Below are positions 31,533 through 40,301 of a stretch of 54,391 bases of DNA, in pieces. Within the stretch, counting starts at the first letter, position 1. Every line of letters begins with the position of its first letter. The notes beneath the pieces were generated by a model. The model had not been told where the DNA came from. It worked only from the letters and a program-made list of their open reading frames with translations, and did no database searches. The DNA lies in assembly GCA_035540635.1 (NCBI GenBank), contig DATLGH010000068.1, positions 1 through 54,391 of the forward strand, given 5' to 3'. The DNA is from Egibacteraceae bacterium. Lineage in GTDB: Bacteria > Actinomycetota > Nitriliruptoria > Euzebyales > Egibacteraceae. The position numbers and the translations under genes were made by a program.

Positions 31533-32519
31533 ATGTCCGCCTTCCTGCACCGCACCCGGGAGCTGCGCGAGGCCGCCGAGGCCGCCCTCGCCCCGGCCGC
31601 CACCCGCTCGCGCGACTCACGGGGGCGCCGCCGTCCGGAGGACCCCGACCCCCACCGCACGTGCTTCGAGCGCGACCGGGACCGGATCCTGCACTCGAAG
31701 GCCTTCCGCCGGCTCAAGCGGAAGACCCAGGTCTTCGTCGAGCCGACGGGGGACCACTACGTCACCCGGCTCACCCACACGCTGCAGGTGACGCAGATCG
31801 CCCGGGCGCTCGCCGCGGGGCTCGGCCTGAACGAGCCGCTCGCCGAGGCGATCGCCCTGGGTCACGACGTCGGCCATCCTCCGTTCGGCCACACCGGCGA
31901 GGAGGCGCTGTCGCCCTACGTCGAGGGGGGCTGGCACCACGCGGCGCAGAGCGTGCGCATCTACGAGGTGCTCGAGGACGCCAACCTCACGTGGGAGGTC
32001 CGCGACGGCATCCGCGCGCACTCGTGGAAGGTCACCCCGCCGCCGGCCACCGCCGAGGGCGCCTGCGTGCGTTTCGCCGACCGCATCGCCTACCTGTCCC
32101 ACGACGCGCTCGACGCCGTGCGCGCCGGCGTGCTGGCGGAGCGTGACCTCCCCGCGGCGGCCCGCGCGCACCTCGGCCGGCCCGGCAGCGAGTGGGTCGG
32201 CACGATGGTCCGGTCGGTGATCGCCCACAGCGTGGAGGCCGGCCGGCTCGCCATGGACCCGCGCACCGCCGGAACAATGGACGAGCTGCGGGAGTTCATG
32301 TTCGTGCGCGTCTACCACGCGCCGCGCACCAGGGAGCAGCGCGAGGCCGTGAGCACGGTTGTCCGCGACCTCGTCGAGCACCATCTCGCCCGGCCGGACG
32401 CGATCCCCGCCAGCTACCGCGACGCCGCCTCCGACCCGCTCACGCAGACCGTCGACTACGTAGCCGGCATGACCGACCGCTACGCCCTCGCCCTGCACGC
32501 CCGCCTCGTCAACCGCTAG
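31533..32519 (+). CDS. dgt: Deoxyguanosinetriphosphate triphosphohydrolase-like protein
   Basis: A 328-residue HD-domain protein. HSKAFRRLKRKTQVF is the family signature. RLTHTLQVTQIAR gives the first metal-binding histidine, GHDVGHPPFGHTGEEAL gives the HD pair and following histidines, and FADRIAYLSHD gives the last aspartate. It should hydrolyse dNTPs to nucleosides and triphosphate, controlling the dNTP pool. The ATG at 31533 lies 8 bases after a TACCGT -10-like box, so the mRNA may be leaderless. It is the first gene of the DNA-metabolism stretch with topA, and the opposite-strand neighbour is the pyrophosphatase gene. Confidence 0.92.
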   Translation: MSAFLHRTRELREAAEAALAPAATRSRDSRGRRRPEDPDPHRTCFERDRDRILHSKAFRRLKRKTQVFVEPTGDHYVTRLTHTLQVTQIARALAAGLGLNEPLAEAIALGHDVGHPPFGHTGEEALSPYVEGGWHHAAQSVRIYEVLEDANLTWEVRDGIRAHSWKVTPPPATAEGACVRFADRIAYLSHDALDAVRAGVLAERDLPAAARAHLGRPGSEWVGTMVRSVIAHSVEAGRLAMDPRTAGTMDELREFMFVRVYHAPRTREQREAVSTVVRDLVEHHLARPDAIPASYRDAASDPLTQTVDYVAGMTDRYALALHARLVNR

Positions 32520-32632
32520 GGTCGGCGGCCAGGGCCGTCGCCGTCTCCGGCGTCCGTTGACGCCGGCCGGCGGCGCGAGCGGGTACGGTGGGCGCGGCCA
32601 CCAGCCACCGTCCGGAGGGACGCAGAGCACCA

Positions 32633-35005
32633 ATGGCCAAGAACCTCGTCATCGTCGAGTCGCCGACCAAGGCGAAGACCATTGAGAAGTACCTGGGCAG
32701 CGACTACCAGGTGCTCGCCTCCTATGGTCACGTCCGCGACCTCCCGCGCAGCGACTTCGCCGTCGAGGTCGACGACGGCGACGTCCGGCTCGTCTACGAG
32801 GTTCCCGCCGGTTCCACGAAGCACGTGAGCGCGATCAAGAAGGCCGCCCGGTCCGCCGAGCACGTCTTCCTCGCCACCGACCTCGACCGCGAGGGCGAGG
32901 CCATCGCCTGGCACGTCGCCGAGGTGGCCGGCATCAACACCGACGAGGCGAACCGGGTGGTGTTCGCCGAGATCACCCCCGACGCGATCGTCTCGTCGTT
33001 CGCGCAGCCGCGCCGCATCGACGGTCACCTCGTCGACGCGCAGCAGGCCCGGCGCGCGGTGGACCGGATCGTCGGCTACCGGCTGTCCCCGACATTGTGG
33101 CGCAACGTCGCGAGCGGCATCTCCGCGGGGCGCGTGCAGTCGGTGGCCCTGCGGATGATCTGCGATCGCGAGGACGCGATCCGCGCGTTCGTGCCGGTCG
33201 AGTACTGGTCGGTCCACGGCGACTTCAGCCGGGAGCGGCAGCGGTTCGCGACGACCCTCCACCGGGTCGACGGCCAGCGGGTCACCACGCCGAAGCACAT
33301 GGCGGAGCGGGAGGAGAAGGGCACCGACGACCGCTACCTGCTCATCGGCGACGAGCAGGCGGCGGAGGGGCTGCTCGCCCGCGCCCGCGAGTCGGCCACC
33401 TGGACCGTCGCCGACACCACCCGCAAGGAGGTCAGGCGCAACCCGGCGCCGCCCTTCACCACCTCGACGCTCCAGCAGGAGGCGGCGCGCAAGCTCGGGT
33501 TCGGCGCGGCGAAGACGATGCGCGTCGCCCAGCAGCTCTACGAGGGTGTGAACATCGGCCGGGAGACGGTGGGCCTCATCACCTACCACCGGACCGACTC
33601 GCTGAACCTGTCGAACACCGCGCTCGGCGAGATCGCCGCCCACGTGCGGTCGGCCTACGGCGAGCGCTACGCCATCCCCGAGCCCCGCCGCTACAAGGGC
33701 AGGAGCAAGGGCGCGCAGGAGGCGCACGAGGCCATCCGCCCAACCTCGGTGAAGCGCCTGCCGGCCCAGCTCGCCGGCCGCCTCGACCGCGACCAGCTCG
33801 CGCTGTACGAGCTCGTGTGGAAGCGCACCGTCGCCACGCAGATGGCTCCCGCGGTGTTCGACTCGCTGCGTGCGGACCTCGTGAGCGCCGACGGCACCCT
33901 GCGGTTCCGCGCCACCGGGCAGGTGCTGAAGTTCGACGGCTTCATCACCCTCTACCAGGAGGGTCGCGACGACGACGCGCCCGAGGACGAGCAGGCCCCG
34001 ACCGACCGGCTGCCCGACCTCGCCGACGGCCAGACCCTGACGCTCGCGGACGTGCGCGGGGAGCAGCACTTCACCGAGCCGCCCCCCCGCTACACCGAGG
34101 CGAGCCTCGTGAAGACCCTCGAGGCGGAGGGGATCGGCCGCCCGTCGACGTACGCCTCGATCATCGGCGTGCTGCTCGCACGGGAGTACGTGCGCCTCGA
34201 CTCGCGCCGGTTCTTCCCCACGCCGCTCGGCGAGGTCGTGGTCGCCTACTTGAAGCAGCACTTCTCCGAGGTCGTCGACACCGGCTTCACCGCGCGGATG
34301 GAGGAGGAGCTCGACGAGATCGCCCGTGGCGAGGAGCGCTGGGAGCCGATGGTCTCCGAGTTCCTCACCGAGGTCGACGACTGGATCGCCGAGCGCAAGC
34401 CCGAGCGCCCCCGGATCCCCATCGAGGGGGCGCAGTGCCCGGAGTGCGGCGAGTCGATGGAGAAGGTGTTCAGCGGCAAGTCCCGCCAGTGGTTCGCCTC
34501 TTGTCACCGCTGGCCGGACTGCAAGGGGACCCTGCCGCTGGACGCCTACGGCAACATCACCACCGTCGAGGAGCTCAAGCCGGATCCCGACGTGCCGTGC
34601 CCGGAGTGCGGCAAGGGAACGATCCGCCGGGAGGGGCGCTTCGGGCCCTTCTACGGCTGCCAGGACTACCCGAACTGCAAGGGCATCGTGAACGTCCAGC
34701 AGCGCATCGGCTTCCCCTGCCCGAAGTGCGGCAAGGGCCACCTCGTCGAGCGCAAGTCCCGGTACGGCAAGCCGTTCTACGGCTGCAACCGCTATCCCGA
34801 CTGCGAGTTCGCCCTCTGGACCACTCCGCTCGCGCAGCCGTGCCCGCAGTGCGGCGGGCCGATGAAGCCGCCGCGCAAGAACGCGAAGAACCCGACCGCC
34901 ATCTGCGCGAACTGCGACGCGCGGGTCGAGGTCGACGCCGACCCGCCGCGGGTCGTCACGGAGGAGTTCGTCCCGGGGCGCCGCCCCGCGGCCGTGCCCG
35001 GCTGA
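32633..35005 (+). CDS. topA: DNA topoisomerase I with four zinc-ribbon motifs
   Basis: This 790-residue type IA topoisomerase relaxes negative supercoils. The TOPRIM domain has LVIVESPTKAKTIEKYLG and DLDREGEAIAWH. The active-site tyrosine is in LITYHRTDS. The C-terminal about 190 residues carry four Cys4-type modules beginning CPECGESME, CPECGKGTI, CPKCGKGHL and CPQCGGPMK. Mycobacterial and streptomycete TopA lack such zinc ribbons and use other, basic tails, so this architecture is nearer to that of Gram-negative or deep-branching lineages. A GGAGGGA site precedes the ATG at 32633. The protein is essential and cytoplasmic. Confidence 0.96.
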   Translation: MAKNLVIVESPTKAKTIEKYLGSDYQVLASYGHVRDLPRSDFAVEVDDGDVRLVYEVPAGSTKHVSAIKKAARSAEHVFLATDLDREGEAIAWHVAEVAGINTDEANRVVFAEITPDAIVSSFAQPRRIDGHLVDAQQARRAVDRIVGYRLSPTLWRNVASGISAGRVQSVALRMICDREDAIRAFVPVEYWSVHGDFSRERQRFATTLHRVDGQRVTTPKHMAEREEKGTDDRYLLIGDEQAAEGLLARARESATWTVADTTRKEVRRNPAPPFTTSTLQQEAARKLGFGAAKTMRVAQQLYEGVNIGRETVGLITYHRTDSLNLSNTALGEIAAHVRSAYGERYAIPEPRRYKGRSKGAQEAHEAIRPTSVKRLPAQLAGRLDRDQLALYELVWKRTVATQMAPAVFDSLRADLVSADGTLRFRATGQVLKFDGFITLYQEGRDDDAPEDEQAPTDRLPDLADGQTLTLADVRGEQHFTEPPPRYTEASLVKTLEAEGIGRPSTYASIIGVLLAREYVRLDSRRFFPTPLGEVVVAYLKQHFSEVVDTGFTARMEEELDEIARGEERWEPMVSEFLTEVDDWIAERKPERPRIPIEGAQCPECGESMEKVFSGKSRQWFASCHRWPDCKGTLPLDAYGNITTVEELKPDPDVPCPECGKGTIRREGRFGPFYGCQDYPNCKGIVNVQQRIGFPCPKCGKGHLVERKSRYGKPFYGCNRYPDCEFALWTTPLAQPCPQCGGPMKPPRKNAKNPTAICANCDARVEVDADPPRVVTEEFVPGRRPAAVPG

Positions 35006-35011
35006 CGGGCC

Positions 35012-35905
35012 CTACCCGCCCGATCGTCCCGGCGCCCGCACGACGCCGAGCAGGCCGGTGCCCTCTCCGCCGTCCGGGGCGACCGCGCGGATTTCGGGCA
35101 CCGGCGCGTCGGCGCGGGTCCGCGAGGCGCCCGCGACCTTCGCCGCTCCGCCGCCGAGCCGCACGGCGAGCTCCGGCACGTGCGTGCTGACCCAGCCCCA
35201 GACCCTGTTCACGACCGGCTCGCCGATGCGGCGCACGGCGTTCAGCGCGAACGGGTCCCCCTCGAGCCGCCACACGGTCGCGGGCTGGCCGGTCGCGTCG
35301 GTGAGCAGGCGCCGCAGCGCGGGCGCGTCGACGCATCCGACGTGGGGGGCGTAACCGGACCACCCGCCGAGGTAGCCGGTCTCGTCGGGGGTGGAGACGA
35401 CGAGCAGCCCGCCCGGCGCCACCCGTGCGTACACCGCGGCGAGGAAGCCGGGCTGGTCGACCGGGCGGAGGTGCTCGATGACCTCCATCGCGGTGACGAG
35501 CCCGAACGCCCCGACAGCGACGTCGTCGAGGTCGGCGTACACCGCCGCGTCGGGAAAGGCCGTGGCGGCCACCTCTCGGACCCGGGCGTCGTGGTCGGTG
35601 AGGTGCAGCCCCGCCCCGAGGAAGTCGGCCATCCAGGCCGCCAGGGCCCCCACCCCGCTGCCGACGTCGAGGACGGGCCCGTCCACCCCGGCGGCGAGGG
35701 CCAGCTCGGCCGCGGCGAGGTAGTGCGCGACGTGGCGGACGACCGAGCGATGGCTGCCGTGCATGCCGACGTCGCCGCCCTCGGCGTTCACGTATGCCGC
35801 ACCGCGGGTGCGGGCGGCCCGGTCGAGGAACAGACACGCCCCCCGCACCGCGGCGTCGAGGTCGCGGAGCGGCGGGCGCAGCTCGGGGGGAGGCGACGTC
35901 GTCAC
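35012..35905 (-). CDS. Class I SAM-dependent methyltransferase
   Basis: A 297-residue methyltransferase. The SAM loop is VLDVGSGVGALAAWMADFLG, motif II is LHLTDHDARV, and FGLVTAMEVIEHLRPVDQPGFLAAVYARVAPGGLLVVSTPDETGYLGGW covers motifs IV to VI, like glycosyl- or quinone-type methyltransferases of the Methyltransf_23 group. The C-terminal 110 residues have a region with VNRVWGWVSTHVPELA that I do not recognise. The GTG at 35905 is favoured because TATAAG lies about 10 bases before it, suggesting a nearly leaderless transcript; another GTG at 35929 has no ribosome binding site. It is divergent from the MFS-Tmk gene and convergent with topA. Substrate unknown. Confidence 0.8.
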   Translation of the reverse strand: MTTSPPPELRPPLRDLDAAVRGACLFLDRAARTRGAAYVNAEGGDVGMHGSHRSVVRHVAHYLAAAELALAAGVDGPVLDVGSGVGALAAWMADFLGAGLHLTDHDARVREVAATAFPDAAVYADLDDVAVGAFGLVTAMEVIEHLRPVDQPGFLAAVYARVAPGGLLVVSTPDETGYLGGWSGYAPHVGCVDAPALRRLLTDATGQPATVWRLEGDPFALNAVRRIGEPVVNRVWGWVSTHVPELAVRLGGGAAKVAGASRTRADAPVPEIRAVAPDGGEGTGLLGVVRAPGRSGG

Positions 35906-36035
35906 GGCCGGGCACCTTATACGAGACACCTGGCGTTACGCTGCTGCCGCACCCTCCCGGTGCGTCGGCGCGCGAAGGGGTAGGACGATCAGCGAGGAGC
36001 CGCAGGGGCAGGACGCAGCGGCGAGCGAGGACCTC

Positions 36036-38135
36036 GTGCTCGGCCGGGAGCAGCTCTCGGCCTACCGAGCCCTGATGCGCAACCGCAACTACCGCCTGTG
36101 GTTCCTGTCGTCGCTGGGGTCGAGCCTCGGCGACTGGGTCGGCCTGTTCTCCCTTCAGGTCCTCGTCATCTCGCTCGCCGAGCCGGGGTCGCGCATCGCG
36201 CTGTTCGGGCTCGGCGGCGTCATGATGGCCCGGCTGCTGCCGAGCGTGCTGTTCGGCCCCGTCGCCGGGGTGCTCGCCGACCGCTACGACCGGCGCCGGC
36301 TCATGGTCGCCGCCGACGCGCTGCGCGGCGCCCTCTACCTCGGGATCGCCTTCTCGGGCGAGCTGCTCACGTTGTTCGCGCTCGCCTTCCTCGTCGAGTG
36401 CCTGTCGCTCGTCTACATCTCCTCGAAGATGGCGGTGCTGCCGGGCATCGTCAAGCGCCGGGAGCTCACCCAGGCGAATCAGCTCGCCCTGTTCGTCACC
36501 TACGGGCCGCTGCCGCTCGGCGCGCTCCTGCCGACGCTCACCGTCGGGCTGGCGGCGCTCGTGCAGCGCGTCGGCGGCCCCACCATGGCGCCGCCGCGGC
36601 TGGCGCTGCTGCTCACGGTGGTCGGTTTCTGGGCGGCGGGAACGCTCATCTTCCGGATGCGCCTGCCGGCGCCGGGGCGGCCCGCGGGCACGCGCGACGA
36701 CGACGCCAAGGGCATCGTCGCCGAGCTGCGGGCGGGGCTCGAATTCATCCGCGACCTGCCCCTCATCCGCTCGCTCATCACGGGGGTCGTGGGGGTGTTC
36801 TTCGGGGCCGGCGTCGTCGTCACGCTGGGTCCCGAGTTCGTCCGCAGCACGCTGGGCCGCTCGGAGACGGACTGGTTCACGCTGATGACGTTCGTGGGCA
36901 CCGGGCTCCTCGTCGGCATCGCCGCCGTCCCGGCGCTCACCGGCCGCTTCCGCGAGGAGCGGCTGTTCCCCGTCTTCCTCGCCGCCACGGCGGGAATGGC
37001 GATCATCGTCGCGCTGCTCGACAACTTCGGCCGGACCCTGGCCGCCGGGGCCGTGCTCGGTGCGTCGGCGGGACTCGCCGTCGTCGTCGGCTACACGCTC
37101 CTGCTGCGTCACACCCCCGACGAGGTGCGGGGCAAGACGTTCGCCACGTTCTTCACCGCCAGCCGCATCGCGATGTTCGCCGCGCTCGGCCTTGCACCCT
37201 TCCTCGCCGGCGCGATCGGGGTGTTCACCGTCGGCGCCGGCGGCCGGTTCATCAGCGTGTCCGGGGTGCGGGTGACGATCCTCGCCGGGGGCATCGTCGC
37301 GCTCTACGCGGCGTTGCGCGGGGGCAGCGGCATGTACCGGGCGCTGCGCATGCAGGACGCCGCCGACGCCGGGACGCCGATGCGACTCCACCTCCAGTCG
37401 CGCGAGCAGTCACCGAGGACCGGGCTGTTCATCTCCCTCGAGGGCGGGGAGGGATCGGGCAAGTCGACGCAGCTGCGCGCCCTCGTGGCGGCGCTCGAGC
37501 AGGAGGGGCACGACGTGGTCGCCACACGCGAGCCCGGCGGGCCGCCGGTGTCCGAGCGCATCCGCGAGGTGCTGCTCGATCCCGCCACGGGCACCATGGA
37601 CGCGCGCACGGAGGCGCTGCTCTACGCGGCGGCCCGCGCCGAGCACGTCCGGCGCGTCATCCGCCCGGCGCTTGCCGCCGGTAAGACGGTGGTGTGCGAC
37701 CGCTTCCTGGACTCGTCGGTCGCCTACCAGGGGGTTGCCCGGGGCCTCGGTGAGGACGTCGTCTACGAGATCAACAAGTGGGCGACCGACGGGGTCGAAC
37801 CCGACGTCGTCGTGCTGCTCGACATCGACGCCGAGGAGGGGCTGCGGCGTGTCGGCGCGCGCGCCGGACGCGACGGCCGCGACGGCCGCGATGACGGGGC
37901 GGACCGCATCGAGCGGGAGGACGCCCGCTTCCACGCCCGGGTGGCCGACGGCTTCCGCACGCTCGCGCAGCGCCATCCGGACCGGATCATCGTCGTCGAC
38001 GCGCGCGGCGACGCCGACACGGTGACCCGGCGCGTGCGTGAGGCGCTGCGACCGTGGCTGTCCTCGCCCGACAGCGGCCGCGCGGCACGCGCGGCCGACG
38101 TGGTCGACCGCCAGTCCGGCGGCGCGGGCCGGTGA
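36036..38135 (+). CDS. tmk: MFS transporter-thymidylate kinase fusion
   Basis: A 699-residue fusion. Residues 1-450 are a major facilitator domain with about ten to twelve helices; the inter-helix motif GVLADRYDRRRLM lies near the start, and the fold is the macrolide-efflux type. Residues about 462-680 form a complete thymidylate kinase: P-loop EGGEGSGKSTQ, the TREPGGPPVSERIREVLLD dTMP loop, CDRFLDSSVAYQG, and an Arg-rich lid. The kinase makes dTDP and is normally essential. Similar fusions are known in Streptomyces. The start is unclear: a GTG at 36036 preceded by GAGGA is used, but the frame is open upstream through an ATC at 35988 behind AAGGGGTAGG. holB follows 50 bases downstream. Confidence 0.88.
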   Translation: MLGREQLSAYRALMRNRNYRLWFLSSLGSSLGDWVGLFSLQVLVISLAEPGSRIALFGLGGVMMARLLPSVLFGPVAGVLADRYDRRRLMVAADALRGALYLGIAFSGELLTLFALAFLVECLSLVYISSKMAVLPGIVKRRELTQANQLALFVTYGPLPLGALLPTLTVGLAALVQRVGGPTMAPPRLALLLTVVGFWAAGTLIFRMRLPAPGRPAGTRDDDAKGIVAELRAGLEFIRDLPLIRSLITGVVGVFFGAGVVVTLGPEFVRSTLGRSETDWFTLMTFVGTGLLVGIAAVPALTGRFREERLFPVFLAATAGMAIIVALLDNFGRTLAAGAVLGASAGLAVVVGYTLLLRHTPDEVRGKTFATFFTASRIAMFAALGLAPFLAGAIGVFTVGAGGRFISVSGVRVTILAGGIVALYAALRGGSGMYRALRMQDAADAGTPMRLHLQSREQSPRTGLFISLEGGEGSGKSTQLRALVAALEQEGHDVVATREPGGPPVSERIREVLLDPATGTMDARTEALLYAAARAEHVRRVIRPALAAGKTVVCDRFLDSSVAYQGVARGLGEDVVYEINKWATDGVEPDVVVLLDIDAEEGLRRVGARAGRDGRDGRDDGADRIEREDARFHARVADGFRTLAQRHPDRIIVVDARGDADTVTRRVREALRPWLSSPDSGRAARAADVVDRQSGGAGR

Positions 38136-38185
38136 CGGTGCCCCCGCGGCGCTAGGGTCGCGGTGTCGGACGAGGGAGGTGTGCG

Positions 38186-39349
38186 GTGGAGGCCGCTGCG
38201 GCGACTGATCTGTGGGCGGCGACCGGTCAGACTCGTGCCGCCGAGGCGCTGCGCGCCGCCGTGGCCGGCGGCGAGATGGCGCACGCCTGGGCGTTCACCG
38301 GCCCTGCCGGCGTCGGTCAGGAGCAGGCCGGCCGGGCGCTCGCCGCGGCACTCAACTGCCCGCGGACCACGTCCGGGCGGCCCTGCGGCGCGTGCGACGT
38401 GTGCAGCCGCTGCGCGCGCGGCGCGTACCCGGCCCTGTGGGAGTTCGCGCCGGCGGGGCGCGAGCACCGCGTCGACGACGTGCGCGGGCAGTGGCTTCGT
38501 GCGGCCTCGCGCTCGGCGGTCGAGGGGGACTGGAAGGTGCTCCGCATCGCAGAGGCGGACCGGATGAACGAGGCTGCGGCCAACGCCTTCCTCAAGGGGC
38601 TCGAGGAGCCCCCCGCGCGCACGGTGTGGGTGCTCGACGTCGCGGACCCCGACGAGCTGCCCGACACGATCCTGTCGCGCTGCCGCCCGGTGCGGTTCGT
38701 CCCGTGGGGGCCGGACGAGCTCGACGTCCAGGCCCGGCGTCTCGGCCTCGCCGACGACCGCGATCGCGCCCTCGCGGTGCGTGCCGCGCTCGGGCTGCCC
38801 GCGCGCCTGACCCGCTTCGCCGCCGAGGGCGGCCTCGACGACCTCCGCACGCACCGCGAGATCCTGGGCGGTCTGCGGGAACGGGGCCCCGGCTACGCCC
38901 TCCTCGCCGCGCGGGCGATCGACGAGGAGGTCAAGCGGCGCACCACCGCACTGAAGACGGAGTCGAAGGCTGAGCGCGCCGCGCTCGCCGAGCTCTACGG
39001 CGAGCAGCTGCCCCGCGGGGTGGTCAGGCAGCTCGACGAGCGTGTGGCCCGCCAGGAACGCGAGGCGCGCACCGCGGTGGTGCAGGCGGCCCTCGACGAC
39101 CTCCTCGCTCGGCTGCGCGACGCGGTCCTCGTCGCCGCCGGTTGGGATCCCGCTACCGCCGTCCACGCGGACGCACCCGACGGCCTGCGCGCGGACGCCG
39201 ATGCGCTCGGGCTCCCCGGGCTGCTGCGGGCGTGCGACCTCGTCGCGGCGACGCGTGAGCACCTCGAGCTCAACGTCCAGCAAGGCCTCGCCCTCGAGGC
39301 GCTGTTCCTCGACCTGTCCGCGATCGTGCTGGAGAACGCGCGGGGCTGA
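38186..39349 (+). CDS. holB: DNA polymerase III subunit delta prime
   Basis: A 387-residue clamp-loader subunit. AWAFTGPAGVGQEQAGRALA is the P-loop region, but the lysine is replaced (GVGQE), which fits the non-ATPase delta-prime role. The zinc module CPRTTSGRPCGACDVCSRC is present, as are the switch regions EADRMNEAAANAFLKGLEEPP and LPDTILSRCRPVRF. It keeps the clamp loader assembled at the replication fork. The start is GTG at 38186, with GGGAGG upstream. A TAGGGT -10-like box at 38153-38158 could give it its own promoter in addition to read-through from tmk. The tmk-holB order is widely conserved. Confidence 0.93.
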   Translation: MEAAAATDLWAATGQTRAAEALRAAVAGGEMAHAWAFTGPAGVGQEQAGRALAAALNCPRTTSGRPCGACDVCSRCARGAYPALWEFAPAGREHRVDDVRGQWLRAASRSAVEGDWKVLRIAEADRMNEAAANAFLKGLEEPPARTVWVLDVADPDELPDTILSRCRPVRFVPWGPDELDVQARRLGLADDRDRALAVRAALGLPARLTRFAAEGGLDDLRTHREILGGLRERGPGYALLAARAIDEEVKRRTTALKTESKAERAALAELYGEQLPRGVVRQLDERVARQEREARTAVVQAALDDLLARLRDAVLVAAGWDPATAVHADAPDGLRADADALGLPGLLRACDLVAATREHLELNVQQGLALEALFLDLSAIVLENARG

Positions 39350-39438
39350 GGCGTGCCGCCGTAGGGCGCACGAAGCGGTGCCGCACCCCCCGCACGACGA
39401 TGCGCTCTATGCGGTGGCCGCCGCAGTCGCTAGGCTAT

Positions 39439-39453
39439 TGCAAGACGTTTGCA
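39439..39453 (+). promoter_or_regulatory. TGCAA-N5-TTGCA palindrome, candidate metalloregulator operator
   Basis: TGCAA (39439-39443) and TTGCA (39449-39453) form a perfect inverted repeat with a 5-base spacer. It lies 17 bases before the GTG of the metal ABC ATPase and just after a TAGGCT -10-like box (39431-39436). Its position over the transcription start suits a Zur- or MntR-like repressor. Which metal it responds to cannot be read from the site. Confidence 0.5.
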
Positions 39454-39470
39454 GTTGATAGGAGATCGCG

Positions 39471-40301
39471 GTGAACCCTCCTGCAGTACGGCTCGAGGGC
39501 GTGACGGCCGGGTACGCGGGCACCCGCGTGCTCCGGGAGCTGTCGTTCACCGTGGAGCCCGGCGAGCTGCTCGGCGCGGTCGGCCCGAGCGGGTCGGGCA
39601 AGACGACGCTGCTGCGACTGCTCACCGGGCAGGCGGAGACCTACGCCGGGACGGTCCGGGTGTTCGGTGAGCCGGTGCGCCGCGGCCGGCCGGTGCGCCG
39701 CGTCGGGTACGTGCCCCAGCTCGACGGCGTGGACTGGGACTTCCCGCTGACGGTCGAGCAGGTCGTGCTCCTCGGGCTCGCGGCTGACAGCCGGCGCGTG
39801 CCGTGGTTCAGCCGGGCGGAACGCCGGCGGGTCGGCGCGACGCTCGACCGGCTCGGCCTGGGCGGCCTCGGGGCCCGCCACATCCGCGAGCTGTCCGGCG
39901 GCCAGCAGCAGCGCATGTTCCTCGCCCGGGCGATGGCCCGCCGCGCCGAGCTCATCCTCCTCGACGAGCCGACGAGCGGCGTGGACCTCGCCACCCGCCA
40001 CGACGTGCTCCACCTGCTCGGGGAGCTGAACGCCGAGGGCGTGACGATCCTGCTCACCACGCACGACCTCAACTGGGTGGCGGCGCACCTGCCGCGGGTG
40101 CTGTGCCTGAACGGCACGGTCGTCGGCGACGGTCACCCCGTCGAGGTGTTCACCCCCGACGTGCTGCGGACCACCTACGGCGCCGAGGTCCGGGTGATCC
40201 ACCAGGGCGACCTCGTGTTCGTCGCCGACCAGACCCACGTCCTCGGACCCGTCCACGAGCCGCCGCGGCGGGCCGCTGCGCCGAGCCGGCGCGAGCGGTG
40301 A
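39471..40301 (+). CDS. Metal (zinc/manganese-type) ABC transporter ATP-binding protein
   Basis: A 276-residue ABC ATPase. Walker A is GPSGSGKTT, the Q-loop is YVPQLDGVDWDFPLTVEQVVLLG (the DWxFPLTV region is typical of ZnuC/MntB-type ATPases), the signature is LSGGQQQRM, Walker B is LILLDEPTSGVD, and the H-loop is LLTTHD. It energises uptake of a divalent metal with the permease encoded next (overlap GTGA). GTG at 39471 follows GATAGGAG. No metal-binding lipoprotein gene (ZnuA/MntC type) is in this operon, which is unusual. Confidence 0.9.
   Translation: MNPPAVRLEGVTAGYAGTRVLRELSFTVEPGELLGAVGPSGSGKTTLLRLLTGQAETYAGTVRVFGEPVRRGRPVRRVGYVPQLDGVDWDFPLTVEQVVLLGLAADSRRVPWFSRAERRRVGATLDRLGLGGLGARHIRELSGGQQQRMFLARAMARRAELILLDEPTSGVDLATRHDVLHLLGELNAEGVTILLTTHDLNWVAAHLPRVLCLNGTVVGDGHPVEVFTPDVLRTTYGAEVRVIHQGDLVFVADQTHVLGPVHEPPRRAAAPSRRER

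Noticed and set aside
39366-39395. Another full copy of the 36-bp hairpin repeat before the metal ABC operon
   Set aside because: Only ACCGCTTCG of the loop is present on the minus strand, without the flanking complementary stem. It is too little to call.
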